Below are positions 1 through 9,946 of a stretch of DNA of 64,000 bases, piece by piece; within the stretch, counting starts at the first letter, position 1, and every line of letters begins with the position of its first letter. Source of the stretch: Xanthomonas albilineans (GTDB lineage: Bacteria > Pseudomonadota > Gammaproteobacteria > Xanthomonadales > Xanthomonadaceae); NCBI RefSeq assembly GCF_002939705.1, contig NZ_MDCB01000004.1, positions 187,605 to 251,604 of the forward strand, written 5' to 3'. The translations under genes were made by a program, and so were the position numbers. The notes under the pieces were generated by a model. It had not been told where the DNA came from. It was given only the letters and a program-made list of their open reading frames with translations, and did not search any database.

Positions 1-792
1 GTAGACCGCATCGGCGCTGGCCAACGCCTGCACATGGGTGTCGGCATCGGGATCGATGCGCAGCAGGCGGCCGGACTTCACCACCACCACCGGCTTGGCG
101 CGCGCCGCGGCGCGGGCGGCGGACATGAACTTGCGTGCGTCGCGGATATGCTCGACGTACAGCAGGATTGCGCGGGTGCGTTCGTCGGTGGCGAAATAAT
201 CGAGCAGGTCGGCGAAATCCACATCCAGCGTATCGCCCAGCGACACCACCGCGGAAAAGCCGACCGCGCGCGCCACGCCCCATTCCACCAGCGCTGCGGC
301 GATGGCGCTGGATTCGGACACCAACGCCAGATCGCCCGGCTGCGGACAGTGTGCGGCGATGCTGGCGTTGAGCCGTGCGTGCGGCGCGATCACGCCCAGG
401 CAGTGTGGGCCGAGGACACGCAGCCCCTTGGCACGCGCCACCTGCTCCACCCGCGCCGCCGCCGACCCCGGCCCGCTACCGAGCCCAGCGGTCAGGATGA
501 TCGCAGAGGCCACGCCACGGCGTGCCGCGATCGCGACGATGCGCGGCACCATCCGCGCCGGCGCCGTGATGACCAGCAGATCCGGCACCCATGGCAGATC
601 GGCAAGGTGGCGTACCGTGGGCACACCATCGATCTCGCGATAACGTGGACTGACCCAGCCGATCTGGCCGGGAAAGCCAGCCGCGCGCAAACCGCGTACC
701 ACGGCGCGACCTGCCGAGCGCTCGCGCGGACTGCCACCCACGACGGCGACTGCGGCGGGACGGAACACGGACTGCAAATGATAGGTACTCAT
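1..792 (-). CDS. Acyl-CoA synthetase (NDP-forming)-type CoA-binding protein, 5' part of gene
   Basis: The first 264 codons are present; the gene runs off the left edge of the window. The product starts MSTYHLQSVFRPAAVAVVGG, an N-terminal CoA-binding Rossmann domain. It continues into the succinyl-CoA-synthetase-like domain, with a GPHCLG segment near residue 140 (the family usually has GPNCLG or GPNSLG) and a strand-rich region ending VVVVKSGR. This is the architecture of ADP-forming acetate-CoA ligases and of the Pat/PatZ (YfiQ) protein lysine acetyltransferases, which add a C-terminal GNAT domain. The missing 3' part would decide between them. PatZ-type enzymes classically acetylate acetyl-CoA synthetase, whose gene starts at the other end of this window, but nothing here links the two. 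It is divergent from the antiporter gene. The ATG at 792 opens a frame that stays open to base 1. Confidence 0.8.
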   Translation of the reverse strand, partial: MSTYHLQSVFRPAAVAVVGGSPRERSAGRAVVRGLRAAGFPGQIGWVSPRYREIDGVPTVRHLADLPWVPDLLVITAPARMVPRIVAIAARRGVASAIILTAGLGSGPGSAAARVEQVARAKGLRVLGPHCLGVIAPHARLNASIAAHCPQPGDLALVSESSAIAAALVEWGVARAVGFSAVVSLGDTLDVDFADLLDYFATDERTRAILLYVEHIRDARKFMSAARAAARAKPVVVVKSGRLLRIDPDADTHVQALASADAVY

Positions 793-974
793 GGTGGCAG
801 CAGACCTGCGAGCGGATGTCCCCACGGTACACGGCTGACGCCGACGTGGGCAGCATCGGCATGGACAGGGTTGATGCACCTGCCTGCGCGCATATGCAGA
901 TGTCTTAGCTACTCTTAGCCGGATCCGCCGCTGCTCGCATCAACAGTCGCATAATAGGACGATGGAGACGACGC

Positions 975-2813
975 ATGCATAGCAGCGGCCTGGAACTGGC
1001 GTTGGTGTTGCTGCTGGCTGCCGTGATCGCGGTGCCGGTATTCAAGCGCCTGGGCCTGGGAGCAGTGCTGGCCTATCTGGCCGCGGGCGTGGTGCTGGGC
1101 CCGGACTGGCTGGGCTTCGTGCAGGATACCCAGCGCATCTTCAACGCGGCCGAGATCGGAGTGGTCATGCTGCTGTTCCTGATCGGCCTGGAACTGTCGC
1201 CGGCGCGGTTGAAGGTGATGCGGCATGCGGTGTTCGGCGCCGGCACCGCACAAGTGGCACTGAGCGCCTTGCCGCTGGGCGTGCTGCTGCTGTGCATGGG
1301 CATGAACTGGAAAGGCGCACTCGTGGTGGGCATGGCGCTGGCACTATCCTCCACTGCGGTAGGCCTGCAGTTGCTGGCCGAGCGCAAGGCACTCAATAGC
1401 GACTACGGTCGGCTCGGCTTCGCCATCCTGCTGTTCCAGGACCTGATCGCGATCCCGCTGCTGGCCGCGGTGCCGTTGCTGGGCGGTGCCAAAAACGACA
1501 CTCTGACCTGGACCGAAGTGGGACAAGCGCTCGGCGCACTGGCGCTGGTGGTGCTGTGCGGCCGCTTCGTGCTGCGCCATCTGTTCCGCGTGGTGGCGCG
1601 CACGCGCATGCCCGAGGTCTTCACCGCCAGCGCGCTGCTGGTGGTCCTGGGCAATGCATGGTTCCTGCAGAAGGCCGGACTGAGCCCGAGCCTGGGCGCA
1701 TTTCTGGCCGGGGTGCTGCTTGCCGATTCGGAGTTCCGGCACGAGCTGGAGGCACAGATCGAGCCCTTCAAGGGGCTGCTATTAGGCGTGTTCTTCATCG
1801 CCGTGGGCATGGGCATCAACCTGCATCGCATCGCCGCAGAGCCATGGTTGATCGTCGGCGGAGTGGCGACCCTGCTGCTGGTCAAGTTCGGCCTGCTCGC
1901 CGGCATCGGTCGCATGCAGCGCTTGCCATGGCGCAACGCGCTGCTGCTCGGCAGCCTGCTGTGGCTGGGCGGAGAGTTCGCCTTCGTGGTGTTGATCGAA
2001 GCCCAACGCGTGGGCTTGCTCGACGAAGCCAGTCACGAGCGCTTGGTCGCGGTCGTCGGCGTCTCGATGGCGCTGACGCCGCTGTTGCTGATCGGCATAC
2101 AGCGTCTGCTCGATGGCGACACGGACGCCAAGGCCAGACGTGCACCGCCGGTACCGGCAACCCGCTACGACACAGTGGAGGCGCAACGTGCACAAGTGCT
2201 GATTGCCGGCATGGGTCGGTTCGGCCAGGTCGTAGCGCGGCTGCTGACCGCGCAGCGCATCCCGTTCGTGGCGCTGGAACACAACCCGGACACCGTGGAA
2301 GACTTGCGCCGGTTCGGCAACAAACTCTACTACGGCGACCCCAGCCGACCGGATCTGCTGCGTGCGGCCGGCAGCGACAGCATCCGCCTGTTCGTGGTGG
2401 CGATGGACGACCCGGAAACCAACATCAAGACCACCCGGCTGATCCGCCGCCTGTATCCGAGCGCCAGGGTGTTGGCACGCGCGCGTAACCGCCAGCACGC
2501 CTGGCGGCTGATGGACCTGGGTGCCGAGCCGTTCCGCGAAGTGTTTGCCTCCAGCCTGGAACTGAGCGAACAGGTCCTACTCGGCCTCGGCCTGGACCAA
2601 GCCACTGCGCGTGACCGCATCGCCCGCTTCCGCGAACACGACGAACAATTGCTGCGCGCCCAACACCTGGTCTACGACGACGACACGGCCGTGGTGCAAA
2701 CCGCGCGCGCCGCGCGTGCGGACCTGATGCAGTTGTTCGAGGCGGACGTGCAAGACACACACACAGCACGCGCAGACGATACAACGTCGATCACGCCGCC
2801 AACACGCACCTGA
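975..2813 (+). CDS. Monovalent cation:proton antiporter, KefB/KefC type (CPA2)
   Basis: A 612-residue inner-membrane protein. Residues 1 to about 380 form a run of hydrophobic helices typical of the Na+/H+ exchanger fold. A TrkA-N (RCK) domain follows, beginning near residue 408 with LIAGMGRFGQ, a dinucleotide-binding glycine motif. Length and domain order match KefB/KefC glutathione-gated K+ efflux systems (about 600 residues), which acidify the cytoplasm during electrophile stress. No KefG/KefF-type ancillary oxidoreductase gene is adjacent, so glutathione gating is only a family inference. The last 60 residues are polar and rich in Asp, Ala and Thr. The ATG at 975 lies shortly after a purine-rich GGAGACGACGC stretch. 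The gene converges on zwf with about 220 bases between them, in which nothing is recognised. Confidence 0.88.
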   Translation: MHSSGLELALVLLLAAVIAVPVFKRLGLGAVLAYLAAGVVLGPDWLGFVQDTQRIFNAAEIGVVMLLFLIGLELSPARLKVMRHAVFGAGTAQVALSALPLGVLLLCMGMNWKGALVVGMALALSSTAVGLQLLAERKALNSDYGRLGFAILLFQDLIAIPLLAAVPLLGGAKNDTLTWTEVGQALGALALVVLCGRFVLRHLFRVVARTRMPEVFTASALLVVLGNAWFLQKAGLSPSLGAFLAGVLLADSEFRHELEAQIEPFKGLLLGVFFIAVGMGINLHRIAAEPWLIVGGVATLLLVKFGLLAGIGRMQRLPWRNALLLGSLLWLGGEFAFVVLIEAQRVGLLDEASHERLVAVVGVSMALTPLLLIGIQRLLDGDTDAKARRAPPVPATRYDTVEAQRAQVLIAGMGRFGQVVARLLTAQRIPFVALEHNPDTVEDLRRFGNKLYYGDPSRPDLLRAAGSDSIRLFVVAMDDPETNIKTTRLIRRLYPSARVLARARNRQHAWRLMDLGAEPFREVFASSLELSEQVLLGLGLDQATARDRIARFREHDEQLLRAQHLVYDDDTAVVQTARAARADLMQLFEADVQDTHTARADDTTSITPPTRT

Positions 2814-3035
2814 TCCTGGCGCAGCAACGACGCCATGCGTGGCTCGGCAAGCGCAAGCGCCGCGATCCCAGTGCTTCCGCTCCCACGGCGGCGACGCGTC
2901 TGCCGACAAAAAAGGCGCACGACTCCGACGCACCAACAGAGTGCGCGTTACTTACCACAGGTCGTGACCGACGCCGTGTTGCATTCGCACTGAAGACGCT
3001 TGCCTGCTGCGCAGAAGCACGCAGCCGCTCCACCC

Positions 3036-4775
3036 TCAGCGCTTGGACGGTTTGCTTGAGGGACGTTTTGCGGCCTTGGCCTGCACGCGCTTGGCCGCTT
3101 TCCCGACCGGCACGGCGGACGCCAGCGCCGGCGTGGCCGGCCTGCGGGCCACGCCTGACGCAGACGCGGCTCGCGCACCCTGCGGCGTCGACGTCAGCGA
3201 GGACGTCTCGCTGGCGGGAGGGTCGGGCGGGCGCCGCGGCGGCGGCCGGCGACCGGCGGTCAGGGCGCGCCAACTATGCCCGCCATTGAGCGCCAACAGC
3301 GCATCGGCTGTCGCCGGACCGGCGCTACCGGCAGGATATTGCGCCACTTCGTCGGCCGAAGTCTGCCACGTATCGAGAATCGGCTGGACGATGCGCCAGG
3401 CTGCCTCAACCATGGTCGCATCCTGGAACAAGCCGGCCTCGCCATGCATGCAATCCTGCAGCAGCCGCTCGTAACCAACCGTATATTCCTTGGGAAACCA
3501 ATCGCGATAGCGGAAATCCATCCGCACCGGTGCCAGGCTGATCCGCGCGCCCGGACGCTTGACGTCGAACTGCAAGGAGATGCCCTCATCGGGCTGGATG
3601 TGCAGCACCAGCCAGTCCGGGCCGTAACCGCCGATCTCGGCGCTGCGCAGCGGCGCCAACGGCGCCGGCTTGAAGCGGATGGCGATCTCGGTCGTGCGCT
3701 CGCGCAAGCGCTTGCCAGTGCGCAGATAGAACGGTACTCCGGCCCAACGCCAGGTATCGACCTGCAACTTCATCGCCACGTAGGTTTCGGTGTTGGAATC
3801 CGGCGACACCGTATCCTCCTCACGGTAACCCGGCACCGCGTTGCGCCCGATCGCACCGGCCGCGTACTGGCCCCGGACCACGTCCACCGGCGTCAACGGC
3901 CGCACCGCCTCGATCACTTCGGCACGACGACGCAACATCGCCGCCGGAGTGAACGCCGCCGGCGGTTCCATCGCGATCATCGCCAGCAGTTGGAACAGAT
4001 GGTTGGGCACCATGTCGCGCAGGCAACCCGTGGGATCGTAGAAGCCACCGCGACCCTCCACACCGATGGTCTCGGCGGCGGTGATCTGCACGTGATCGAT
4101 ACGATCGCGGTTCCATACCGGCTCGAACAGACCGTTGGCAAAGCGGAACGCGAGGATGTTCTGCACCGTCTCCTTGCCCAGGAAGTGGTCGATGCGGAAT
4201 ACCTGGTCCTCATCCAATACCCGGCCGACGATGGCGTTGAGTTCCTGCGCACTGCGCAAATCGTGGCCGAACGGTTTCTCCACGATCACCCGGCGCCAGC
4301 CCTCGCCAGCCACTTGACGCACCAGCCCGGCCGCGCCCAGGTGTTCGATCACCGGCGCGAAGAAGCGCGCTGCGGTGGCCAGGTAGAACAACACGTTGCC
4401 GCCGCTGCGCTGCTGGGCACCGATCGTCTCCAGCAACTCGCCCAGCGCACGGTAGGTGCCGGCGTCGGCAAAATCCCCTCGCAGGTAGTACAGGCGGCTG
4501 CGCAACCAACTCCACGCCTGCTCGTGCGCGGCATCGGCCTTGAACTCGACATCGCGCTCGGCCATCAAGGCACGCAGGGCGTCGCCAAGCATGCGCCGCC
4601 AGCCCGCTTCACCGACCTGTCCATGATCCACGCCGATCACCGCGAACTGCTCGGGCAGCGCACCGCTGCGACGCAGGTTGTACAACGCCGGCAGCACCAA
4701 ACGCCGGGTCAGGTCGCCGCGTGCGCCGAATACCACGATCAGGCATGGTGGGGTGATTGGATTGGCATCACGCAT
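3036..4775 (-). CDS. zwf: Glucose-6-phosphate 1-dehydrogenase with basic C-terminal tail
   Basis: A 579-residue G6PD that oxidises glucose-6-phosphate to 6-phosphogluconolactone with NAD(P)+ (entry to the Entner-Doudoroff and pentose phosphate routes). The N-terminal nucleotide motif reads FGARGDLTRR, where the family usually has GASGDL. The substrate-binding motif RIDHFLGKE is intact near residue 190, and the usual C-terminal end (NGGHSWRAL) is reached near residue 495. About 80 further residues follow, rich in Pro, Ala and Ser and ending in Lys/Arg clusters (KAAKR, AKAAKR, SKPSKR), where most G6PDs (about 490 residues) simply stop. No edd, eda or pgl gene is next to it. The ATG at 4775 precedes the expected PPCLIVVFGARGD beta strand. 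Confidence 0.95.
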   Translation of the reverse strand: MRDANPITPPCLIVVFGARGDLTRRLVLPALYNLRRSGALPEQFAVIGVDHGQVGEAGWRRMLGDALRALMAERDVEFKADAAHEQAWSWLRSRLYYLRGDFADAGTYRALGELLETIGAQQRSGGNVLFYLATAARFFAPVIEHLGAAGLVRQVAGEGWRRVIVEKPFGHDLRSAQELNAIVGRVLDEDQVFRIDHFLGKETVQNILAFRFANGLFEPVWNRDRIDHVQITAAETIGVEGRGGFYDPTGCLRDMVPNHLFQLLAMIAMEPPAAFTPAAMLRRRAEVIEAVRPLTPVDVVRGQYAAGAIGRNAVPGYREEDTVSPDSNTETYVAMKLQVDTWRWAGVPFYLRTGKRLRERTTEIAIRFKPAPLAPLRSAEIGGYGPDWLVLHIQPDEGISLQFDVKRPGARISLAPVRMDFRYRDWFPKEYTVGYERLLQDCMHGEAGLFQDATMVEAAWRIVQPILDTWQTSADEVAQYPAGSAGPATADALLALNGGHSWRALTAGRRPPPRRPPDPPASETSSLTSTPQGARAASASGVARRPATPALASAVPVGKAAKRVQAKAAKRPSSKPSKR

Positions 4776-4945
4776 GGAGGAGTGTCCTGTTTGCCGATCG
4801 GATCATGCAGGCACAACACGGGGTGGAGCAACACCGCGTCGCATTGCCCTGCGCAGGCTGCTGATCGGGCAGCACATGCGCCGGGTTAGCGCAGCACAGA
4901 GCATGGCAACGGCGGTGTTGGCGCCGCATCGCAGGAGGGACCTGC

Positions 4946-7900
4946 TCAGCGCGTTTCGCGCAGGAACCGGGCCATCGAGGACACGCCCGGCAACGCAGGC
5001 TGAAATTGACCGGCAACATCGACGAAGCCGCGCATCACCGCGATTTCGCGCGCAGTGCGGTTCAAGGTGTCGCGCAGATCCGGATCGGCGCCGGCGCGCA
5101 ACAGGCGCTGCACCAACAGCGGCAACCCATGCAAGGCCGCCAAATGCAGCGGGCCGAAACCGTGCGCGTCCTGCACATCGAGGCTCACCTCCTCATCGAG
5201 CAGTCGCTCCACACCTGCCAACACCACCAGTTCTTCGCAAGCGGTGCCAGGTTCGGCGCGCGAACCCAGCAGCGACAACAGCGGCGTCACCCCGTCAGCG
5301 GAACCGCGATCGGCTTCGGCACCGGCCAGCAGCAGGGTATCCAGCAGCGCCAGCAAGCGCGACTTGTCGCGTGCGCTGAAGGCGTACAGCGTCGCGCAGT
5401 GTAAAGGCGTACGTTGCTGTGCGTCGCTGGCATGCACATCGGCACCGGCGGCCAGCAGGCGCGCGGCGATATCCGGCAACCCCAGCGCACAAGCCAGCAT
5501 CAGCACGGTGACGCCACCAGGCAGGCGATGCTCGATCTGCGCACCGGCTTGCAGCAATGCAGAGACGATGCCGACCTGACGCATGCTCACCGCCGCGGAC
5601 AACGGGGTGACGCCGCTGGCCGCAGCATGGTGCAGATTGGCACCGCGCGCCAACAGCAGATCCAACGCTGCGGCATGGCCACCGCCGGCAGCGCGCAGCA
5701 GTGCGGTACAACCCTGCGCGTCCACGGCGTCCACCGGCAGGCCCAGGTCGATCAGGCGGCGGATCGCGTCGGCATCGCCTACCATCGCCGCTGCGGGCAC
5801 ATCGGCTTCGCGCAGCGGACGCAGCGGCAACGGCCAGATCCGCCAGTCCAGCCAAACGGCCAAATCGCGTCGGCCACTGGCCAGGGCCACGCCCAGGGGA
5901 GTCTGGCCGTCGGCGGCTCGCGCCTCCGGCGAAGCGCCCTGTTGGATCAGCAGTTTCAGCGAGGCCTCTCGGCCCAGCGCTGCTGCCAGATGCAGCGCGG
6001 TCATGCCATGACTATCGCGCGCCTCACGGTCGGCACCGCGCTCAAGCAAGTGCAACTGCAAGCGCAACCAACCCAGGCGCACTGCCAGCGATAACGGCGG
6101 ATCACCGGCAGGCGACGGCGCGAACGGATCGGCGCCGCGTTCGAGCAACTCCAACGCAAACTGCTCCAGCGCGCGCGAAGCATGGTCATGCTGGGCGCAA
6201 GCAGCGAGCAGGCGTGTCAAGCCACCTCGGCCAGCAGGCGACACTCCATTGCGCAGCAGCACCTGCAGGCTAGGCAAGGCTTCCACACCGCGCGCAAGCA
6301 GCGCGAACATCGGCGTGTCACCGTCAGCATCGAGCACCTCCGGCGCAGCACCATGCGCCAGCAGCCAATCCACCGCGCGCGGTTTCAGCGCCACATCTTT
6401 ATCGTGCAGCAGGGTGCCCAACTCCTCCACCGCACACAGCCGCGCCAGCGCGGCCAGCCCGTCACCTGGCTGGCCCAGTTGTAGGCCTTCGCGCAGCAGT
6501 TCCAGCGGCGCTCGGTCGGGCAAACCGGCACTGCCGATCTCGCCCTGACCATCGCTGACCGCGGCCGGCAATGGATAGTCAGGGTCCAGCGCAGAGACGA
6601 TCGCCCAGCGTCCCGCCTCGGCGGCCACGTCCACCGCACGACGACCCGCGTGGTCGGGCTGTGCAGCCGATACGCCTAGCTCCCGCAGGCGTCGGATCAA
6701 GTCCGGCGACACCTGATCGGCGGTGCAAGCCAACAACAGCGCGTTGCGGCCGTCACCATCGACCGCGTGCACATCGGGCTTGTGCGGCAGCAGCCGTTCC
6801 AGCACCGCGACGCGACCATGACGTGCGGCTTCCAGCCACGGGGTACGGCCCAGCGCATCGCGCGCTTCCAGGTTGGCGCCGGCGCCGAGCAGCGCCTGGA
6901 CGATTTCCACATGCCCGGCCTGCGCCGCCTCGTGCAGTGCACTGCGGCGCTGCTGGTGGTCACGTGCGTCCACCCGCGCCTTGTGTTTAAGCAACAGTTG
7001 CACACCGGCCGGATCGTCCTCCTCGGTTCCGGCTGCGGCCAGCAACACCGGGCTGGCGTCGGGTGGCTCGGGCTTGGCCCCACGCTCGAGCAGGAATTTG
7101 CCCATCCTCCAGTTGCCGACCTGACAGGCCACCGCCAGCGGGGTCAGACCATCGCGATTGGGCACATCCAGTTCGGCGGCAGCATCGCGCAACAGCGCGG
7201 CCACGCCCGGATCGGAACTGCGTGCAGCGTGATGCAACGGAGTATTGCCATCGCTATCGCTAGCACGCGGATCGGCGCCGTTGGCGAGCAAGGTCATCAC
7301 CGCCTCGGGGCGACCGTGCCAACTGTCGCGGGTGGCGGCCAACAGCGGGGTCATGCCCAGGTGCGGACGGTTGACGTCCACTCCACGCACGATCAAGTCG
7401 CGCAACAGGCGCAGGTCCGGCAACACCGCGGCCAGCACCGGCAAACTACGCTGGTCGCGCCAGTCCGCGGCCGGCAGCGCATGCGGATCGCCCCCGGCCT
7501 GCAGCAACTGCAACGCCCGATCCACCCGGCCGCTGCGCGCCGCATCGTACAGCGCCACGTGCAATTGCTCCTGCGGCGGCGCGGGTTCGTCCATGCGCGG
7601 CACGGCGGCACTGAATTCGGCGAACAGGTCGGCCGAGGACGGCACTGGCGCCAGCACCTGTGGCGGCGCCACCCGCTGCAAAGCAGCATGCAGCAGTGGC
7701 GACAGCATCGCGTAGGCCAACGCCAGCGGCCAGCGTGTGGTGGTCACCAGTAAGCCAGGCCACGCCATCAGTACGCCGAGGCCGGCCAATGCCAACACCA
7801 ACCCGGCCACCCCCAGACCGCGCCAAGCCTGCACATCTTGCTGCACCAACGCATGCCAGCGAGGCCGCAGAGAGCCGTCAGTGCATTCGCAGCCGTGCCA

Positions 7901-8263
7901 TAGCGGCCAGATGCGCCATAGTCCGAGCAGGACCGCACTGGCCGCCACGCTCAGCGCCAACGCCGCAGTCAAGCTGCCGCTATCGCGCAATGCGGCCAGT
8001 GGCCAGGCCACCAGCAACGCAACCACGGCCAGACCACCGGCCCATAGCACCAGCAATGGCGTCACGGTCGCGGCCAACGCCTTCAGGCTGGTCGGGCGCG
8101 AACGGCTGCCGCGATGCCAGGACACCGCCAGTGCGAAGGCCGGTTGCGCCAGCCATCCGCCCAGCAAGGCTGCGAACGGGCCAACCCCGGCAGCCAGAGC
8201 CAGCAGGGCTCCCAGCGCGGCGGCAAGCATCGGCGCGCGCGTGCGGAAAAAGGATTCAGTCAT
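4946..8263 (-). CDS. Membrane-anchored ankyrin-repeat protein, 1105 residues
   Basis: The first roughly 215 residues hold several hydrophobic segments, suggesting a small membrane domain. After a short linker, residues 230 to about 1095 are ankyrin repeats: I count over twenty units of the G-x-T-P-L-x-x-A-A ... L-L-x-x-G-A-x-x-x-A kind, some degenerate. Ankyrin arrays bind proteins, and no catalytic domain is visible, so this looks like a membrane-tethered scaffold or sensor; its partner is unknown. The start codon overlaps the stop of the upstream ycgL-like gene by 8 bases (ATGACTGA), implying translational coupling. The C-terminus ends [11 protein letters not shown] right after the last repeat. 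Size and multi-pass N-terminus are unusual for bacterial ankyrin proteins. The cytoplasmic side for the repeats is my inference. Confidence 0.8.
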   Translation of the reverse strand: MTESFFRTRAPMLAAALGALLALAAGVGPFAALLGGWLAQPAFALAVSWHRGSRSRPTSLKALAATVTPLLVLWAGGLAVVALLVAWPLAALRDSGSLTAALALSVAASAVLLGLWRIWPLWHGCECTDGSLRPRWHALVQQDVQAWRGLGVAGLVLALAGLGVLMAWPGLLVTTTRWPLALAYAMLSPLLHAALQRVAPPQVLAPVPSSADLFAEFSAAVPRMDEPAPPQEQLHVALYDAARSGRVDRALQLLQAGGDPHALPAADWRDQRSLPVLAAVLPDLRLLRDLIVRGVDVNRPHLGMTPLLAATRDSWHGRPEAVMTLLANGADPRASDSDGNTPLHHAARSSDPGVAALLRDAAAELDVPNRDGLTPLAVACQVGNWRMGKFLLERGAKPEPPDASPVLLAAAGTEEDDPAGVQLLLKHKARVDARDHQQRRSALHEAAQAGHVEIVQALLGAGANLEARDALGRTPWLEAARHGRVAVLERLLPHKPDVHAVDGDGRNALLLACTADQVSPDLIRRLRELGVSAAQPDHAGRRAVDVAAEAGRWAIVSALDPDYPLPAAVSDGQGEIGSAGLPDRAPLELLREGLQLGQPGDGLAALARLCAVEELGTLLHDKDVALKPRAVDWLLAHGAAPEVLDADGDTPMFALLARGVEALPSLQVLLRNGVSPAGRGGLTRLLAACAQHDHASRALEQFALELLERGADPFAPSPAGDPPLSLAVRLGWLRLQLHLLERGADREARDSHGMTALHLAAALGREASLKLLIQQGASPEARAADGQTPLGVALASGRRDLAVWLDWRIWPLPLRPLREADVPAAAMVGDADAIRRLIDLGLPVDAVDAQGCTALLRAAGGGHAAALDLLLARGANLHHAAASGVTPLSAAVSMRQVGIVSALLQAGAQIEHRLPGGVTVLMLACALGLPDIAARLLAAGADVHASDAQQRTPLHCATLYAFSARDKSRLLALLDTLLLAGAEADRGSADGVTPLLSLLGSRAEPGTACEELVVLAGVERLLDEEVSLDVQDAHGFGPLHLAALHGLPLLVQRLLRAGADPDLRDTLNRTAREIAVMRGFVDVAGQFQPALPGVSSMARFLRETR

Positions 8264-8516
8264 CGTGTCGATCGATCAGGCCGTCCGGACGCGGCGGCAA
8301 TTGCAGATGGAAGCCGCAACCGGAGAGGTTCGCGCGCACTGCGACCGGATCGGCGCGGGCCAGCGTGCGCTCGGCGCTAAGTGCCACTTCGAGCACGAAC
8401 GTTAGCGGGTGCAGCGTAGCCAGCAGTGTCGGCGGCAGACAACCGAAGTCGTCGCGCGCGGCGAGATAAAGGTAGGTGTCCGGTTTACGTTGGCTTTTAT
8501 AGACGTAGGCTTGCAT
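8256..8516 (-). CDS. ycgL: YcgL domain protein (86 residues)
   Basis: A small soluble protein opening [20 protein letters not shown], the characteristic start of the YcgL (DUF709) family, followed by FGCLPPTLL and a C-terminal [11 protein letters not shown] segment that the family also shows. The frame is open further upstream, but the ATG at 8516 gives the canonical N-terminus and length. The biochemical function of YcgL proteins is not established. The 3' end overlaps the ankyrin gene by 8 bases, so the two are very likely one transcription unit. It is divergent from the pigment operon, with about 200 bases between that must hold both promoters. Confidence 0.85.
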   Translation of the reverse strand: MQAYVYKSQRKPDTYLYLAARDDFGCLPPTLLATLHPLTFVLEVALSAERTLARADPVAVRANLSGCGFHLQLPPRPDGLIDRHDD

Positions 8517-8719
8517 GCCCGTGGCGTGCGCCCGGCGTGGAAATGCCAGTGATTGTGGAGGAAATGTGCCAGCGGCGAAAGCGCACGCCAGCACGGCACT
8601 GAACAGATTCCATGCGGGTACCTATTCACCTTCGCCTGGACGGCGCACGGCAACGATGGCATCGGAAGCGCCGATATAGGCCATACTTGGACGCTTGACC
8701 TTCATTTCTGGATGATCGC

Positions 8720-9946
8720 GTGACCGAAGCGCACCAGTGGCCCCGGATGGCTCCCGTCGCCATCCGCGCGTACACCGCGACCACCGCGCTCGGCAGCGGA
8801 GTCCAGGCCCAGGCCAGCGCCTTGCGCGAGGGCCGCAGCGGTCTGCGCCGCAACGATTTCGGCACGCAACCGCTGCCATGCTGGATCGGTCGGGTGGATG
8901 CGCTGGAACGCGCCGCGCTGCCGCCAGCGCTCGCCTATGCGGAAAGCCGCAATAACCGTCTAGCCTGGTTGGCCATGCAACAGGACGGCATGGCCGCAGT
9001 GGTGGCCGATGCCGCGCATCGGCACGGCGCCGAGCGCGTTGCAGTGGTGATGGGGACGTCCACCTCCAGCATCGGCGCAAGCGAGGAGGCCTACACCCGG
9101 CTCGAGTACGACGCGCAAGGTCCACGCTTTCCGGAGGACCTGAACCAGCCGATCGTGCATACCCCGCATTCGCTGGGCGATTTCGTGCGCCGCGCCACCG
9201 GCTTGCGCGGCCCATGCATCACCGTGGCCACCGCCTGCTCCTCCAGCGCCAAAGTGTTCGCCCAGGCCGCACGGCTGATCGCCAACGGCGTCGTCGATGC
9301 GGCCCTGGTCGGCGGCGTGGACACGCTGTGCGGCAGTGTGCTGTTCGGTTTCAACGCACTGCAATTGGTGTCGCCGGAGCCATGTCGACCATTCGACATG
9401 CGTCGGGTCGGCTTGTCGCTGGGCGAGGCCGGCGGTTACGCGTTGCTGGAACGCAACGACGCCGTCGACGCACCGCCAGCGCTGGCGTTGTTGTGCGGCT
9501 ACGGCGAATCCAGCGACGCGCACCACATGTCCAGCCCGCATCCGCAAGGGTTGGGCGCGCGTCTGGCGATGCGCGGCGCACTCCAGCGCGCAGGCGTAGA
9601 CCCGGCCGAGGTTGGCTATCTCAACCTGCATGGCACCGCGACCCAGGCCAACGATAGCGTCGAGGCGGCAGCGGTGGCAGCGGTGTTCCCAGCCACCCTG
9701 CACGCCAGTTCCACCAAGGCCTGGACCGGGCATACGCTGGGCGCCGCCGGCATCGTCGACTCGGTCTTCGCGCTACTCGCACTGCGCGATGGCCTGCTTC
9801 CCGGTACTCTCAACAGCGCCATGCCCGATCCCGTGTGCGGCCCACAGATTCGCTTCGATACCGCCCACGCACAGGTCCGTTACGCGATGAACAACTCCTT
9901 CGGCTTCGGCGGCAACAACTGTTCGCTGCTGTTTGGTCGCCCATGA
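8720..9946 (+). CDS. Beta-ketoacyl-ACP synthase of the xanthomonadin (aryl polyene) pathway
   Basis: A 408-residue FabB/FabF-like ketosynthase that extends the aryl-polyene chain by decarboxylative condensation on the ACP. The catalytic cysteine lies in ATACSSSAK (about Cys173). The two histidines lie in LHGTATQ (about His304) and GHTLGAAG (about His338). It ends in the usual glycine-rich NNSFGFGGNN loop. It opens a tightly coupled operon: its stop overlaps the start of the chain-length-factor gene by four bases (ATGA). The start is uncertain: GTG at 8720 gives the longest frame, but ATG at 8747 gives MAPVAIRAYTATTALG, which looks like a normal ketosynthase N-terminus. It corresponds to the elongating KS (ApeO-like) of other aryl polyene clusters. 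Confidence 0.9.
   Translation: MTEAHQWPRMAPVAIRAYTATTALGSGVQAQASALREGRSGLRRNDFGTQPLPCWIGRVDALERAALPPALAYAESRNNRLAWLAMQQDGMAAVVADAAHRHGAERVAVVMGTSTSSIGASEEAYTRLEYDAQGPRFPEDLNQPIVHTPHSLGDFVRRATGLRGPCITVATACSSSAKVFAQAARLIANGVVDAALVGGVDTLCGSVLFGFNALQLVSPEPCRPFDMRRVGLSLGEAGGYALLERNDAVDAPPALALLCGYGESSDAHHMSSPHPQGLGARLAMRGALQRAGVDPAEVGYLNLHGTATQANDSVEAAAVAAVFPATLHASSTKAWTGHTLGAAGIVDSVFALLALRDGLLPGTLNSAMPDPVCGPQIRFDTAHAQVRYAMNNSFGFGGNNCSLLFGRP

Noticed and set aside
34-918. A 294-residue plus-strand open frame over the left-edge gene
   Set aside because: It is antisense to the CoA-ligase/acetyltransferase-type gene, has Arg/His/Gln-rich shadow composition and no family resemblance.
3276-4889. A 537-residue plus-strand open frame opposite zwf
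   Set aside because: It lies wholly across the zwf gene, whose G6PD motifs are unmistakable; its His/Gln-rich text is typical GC-rich antisense.
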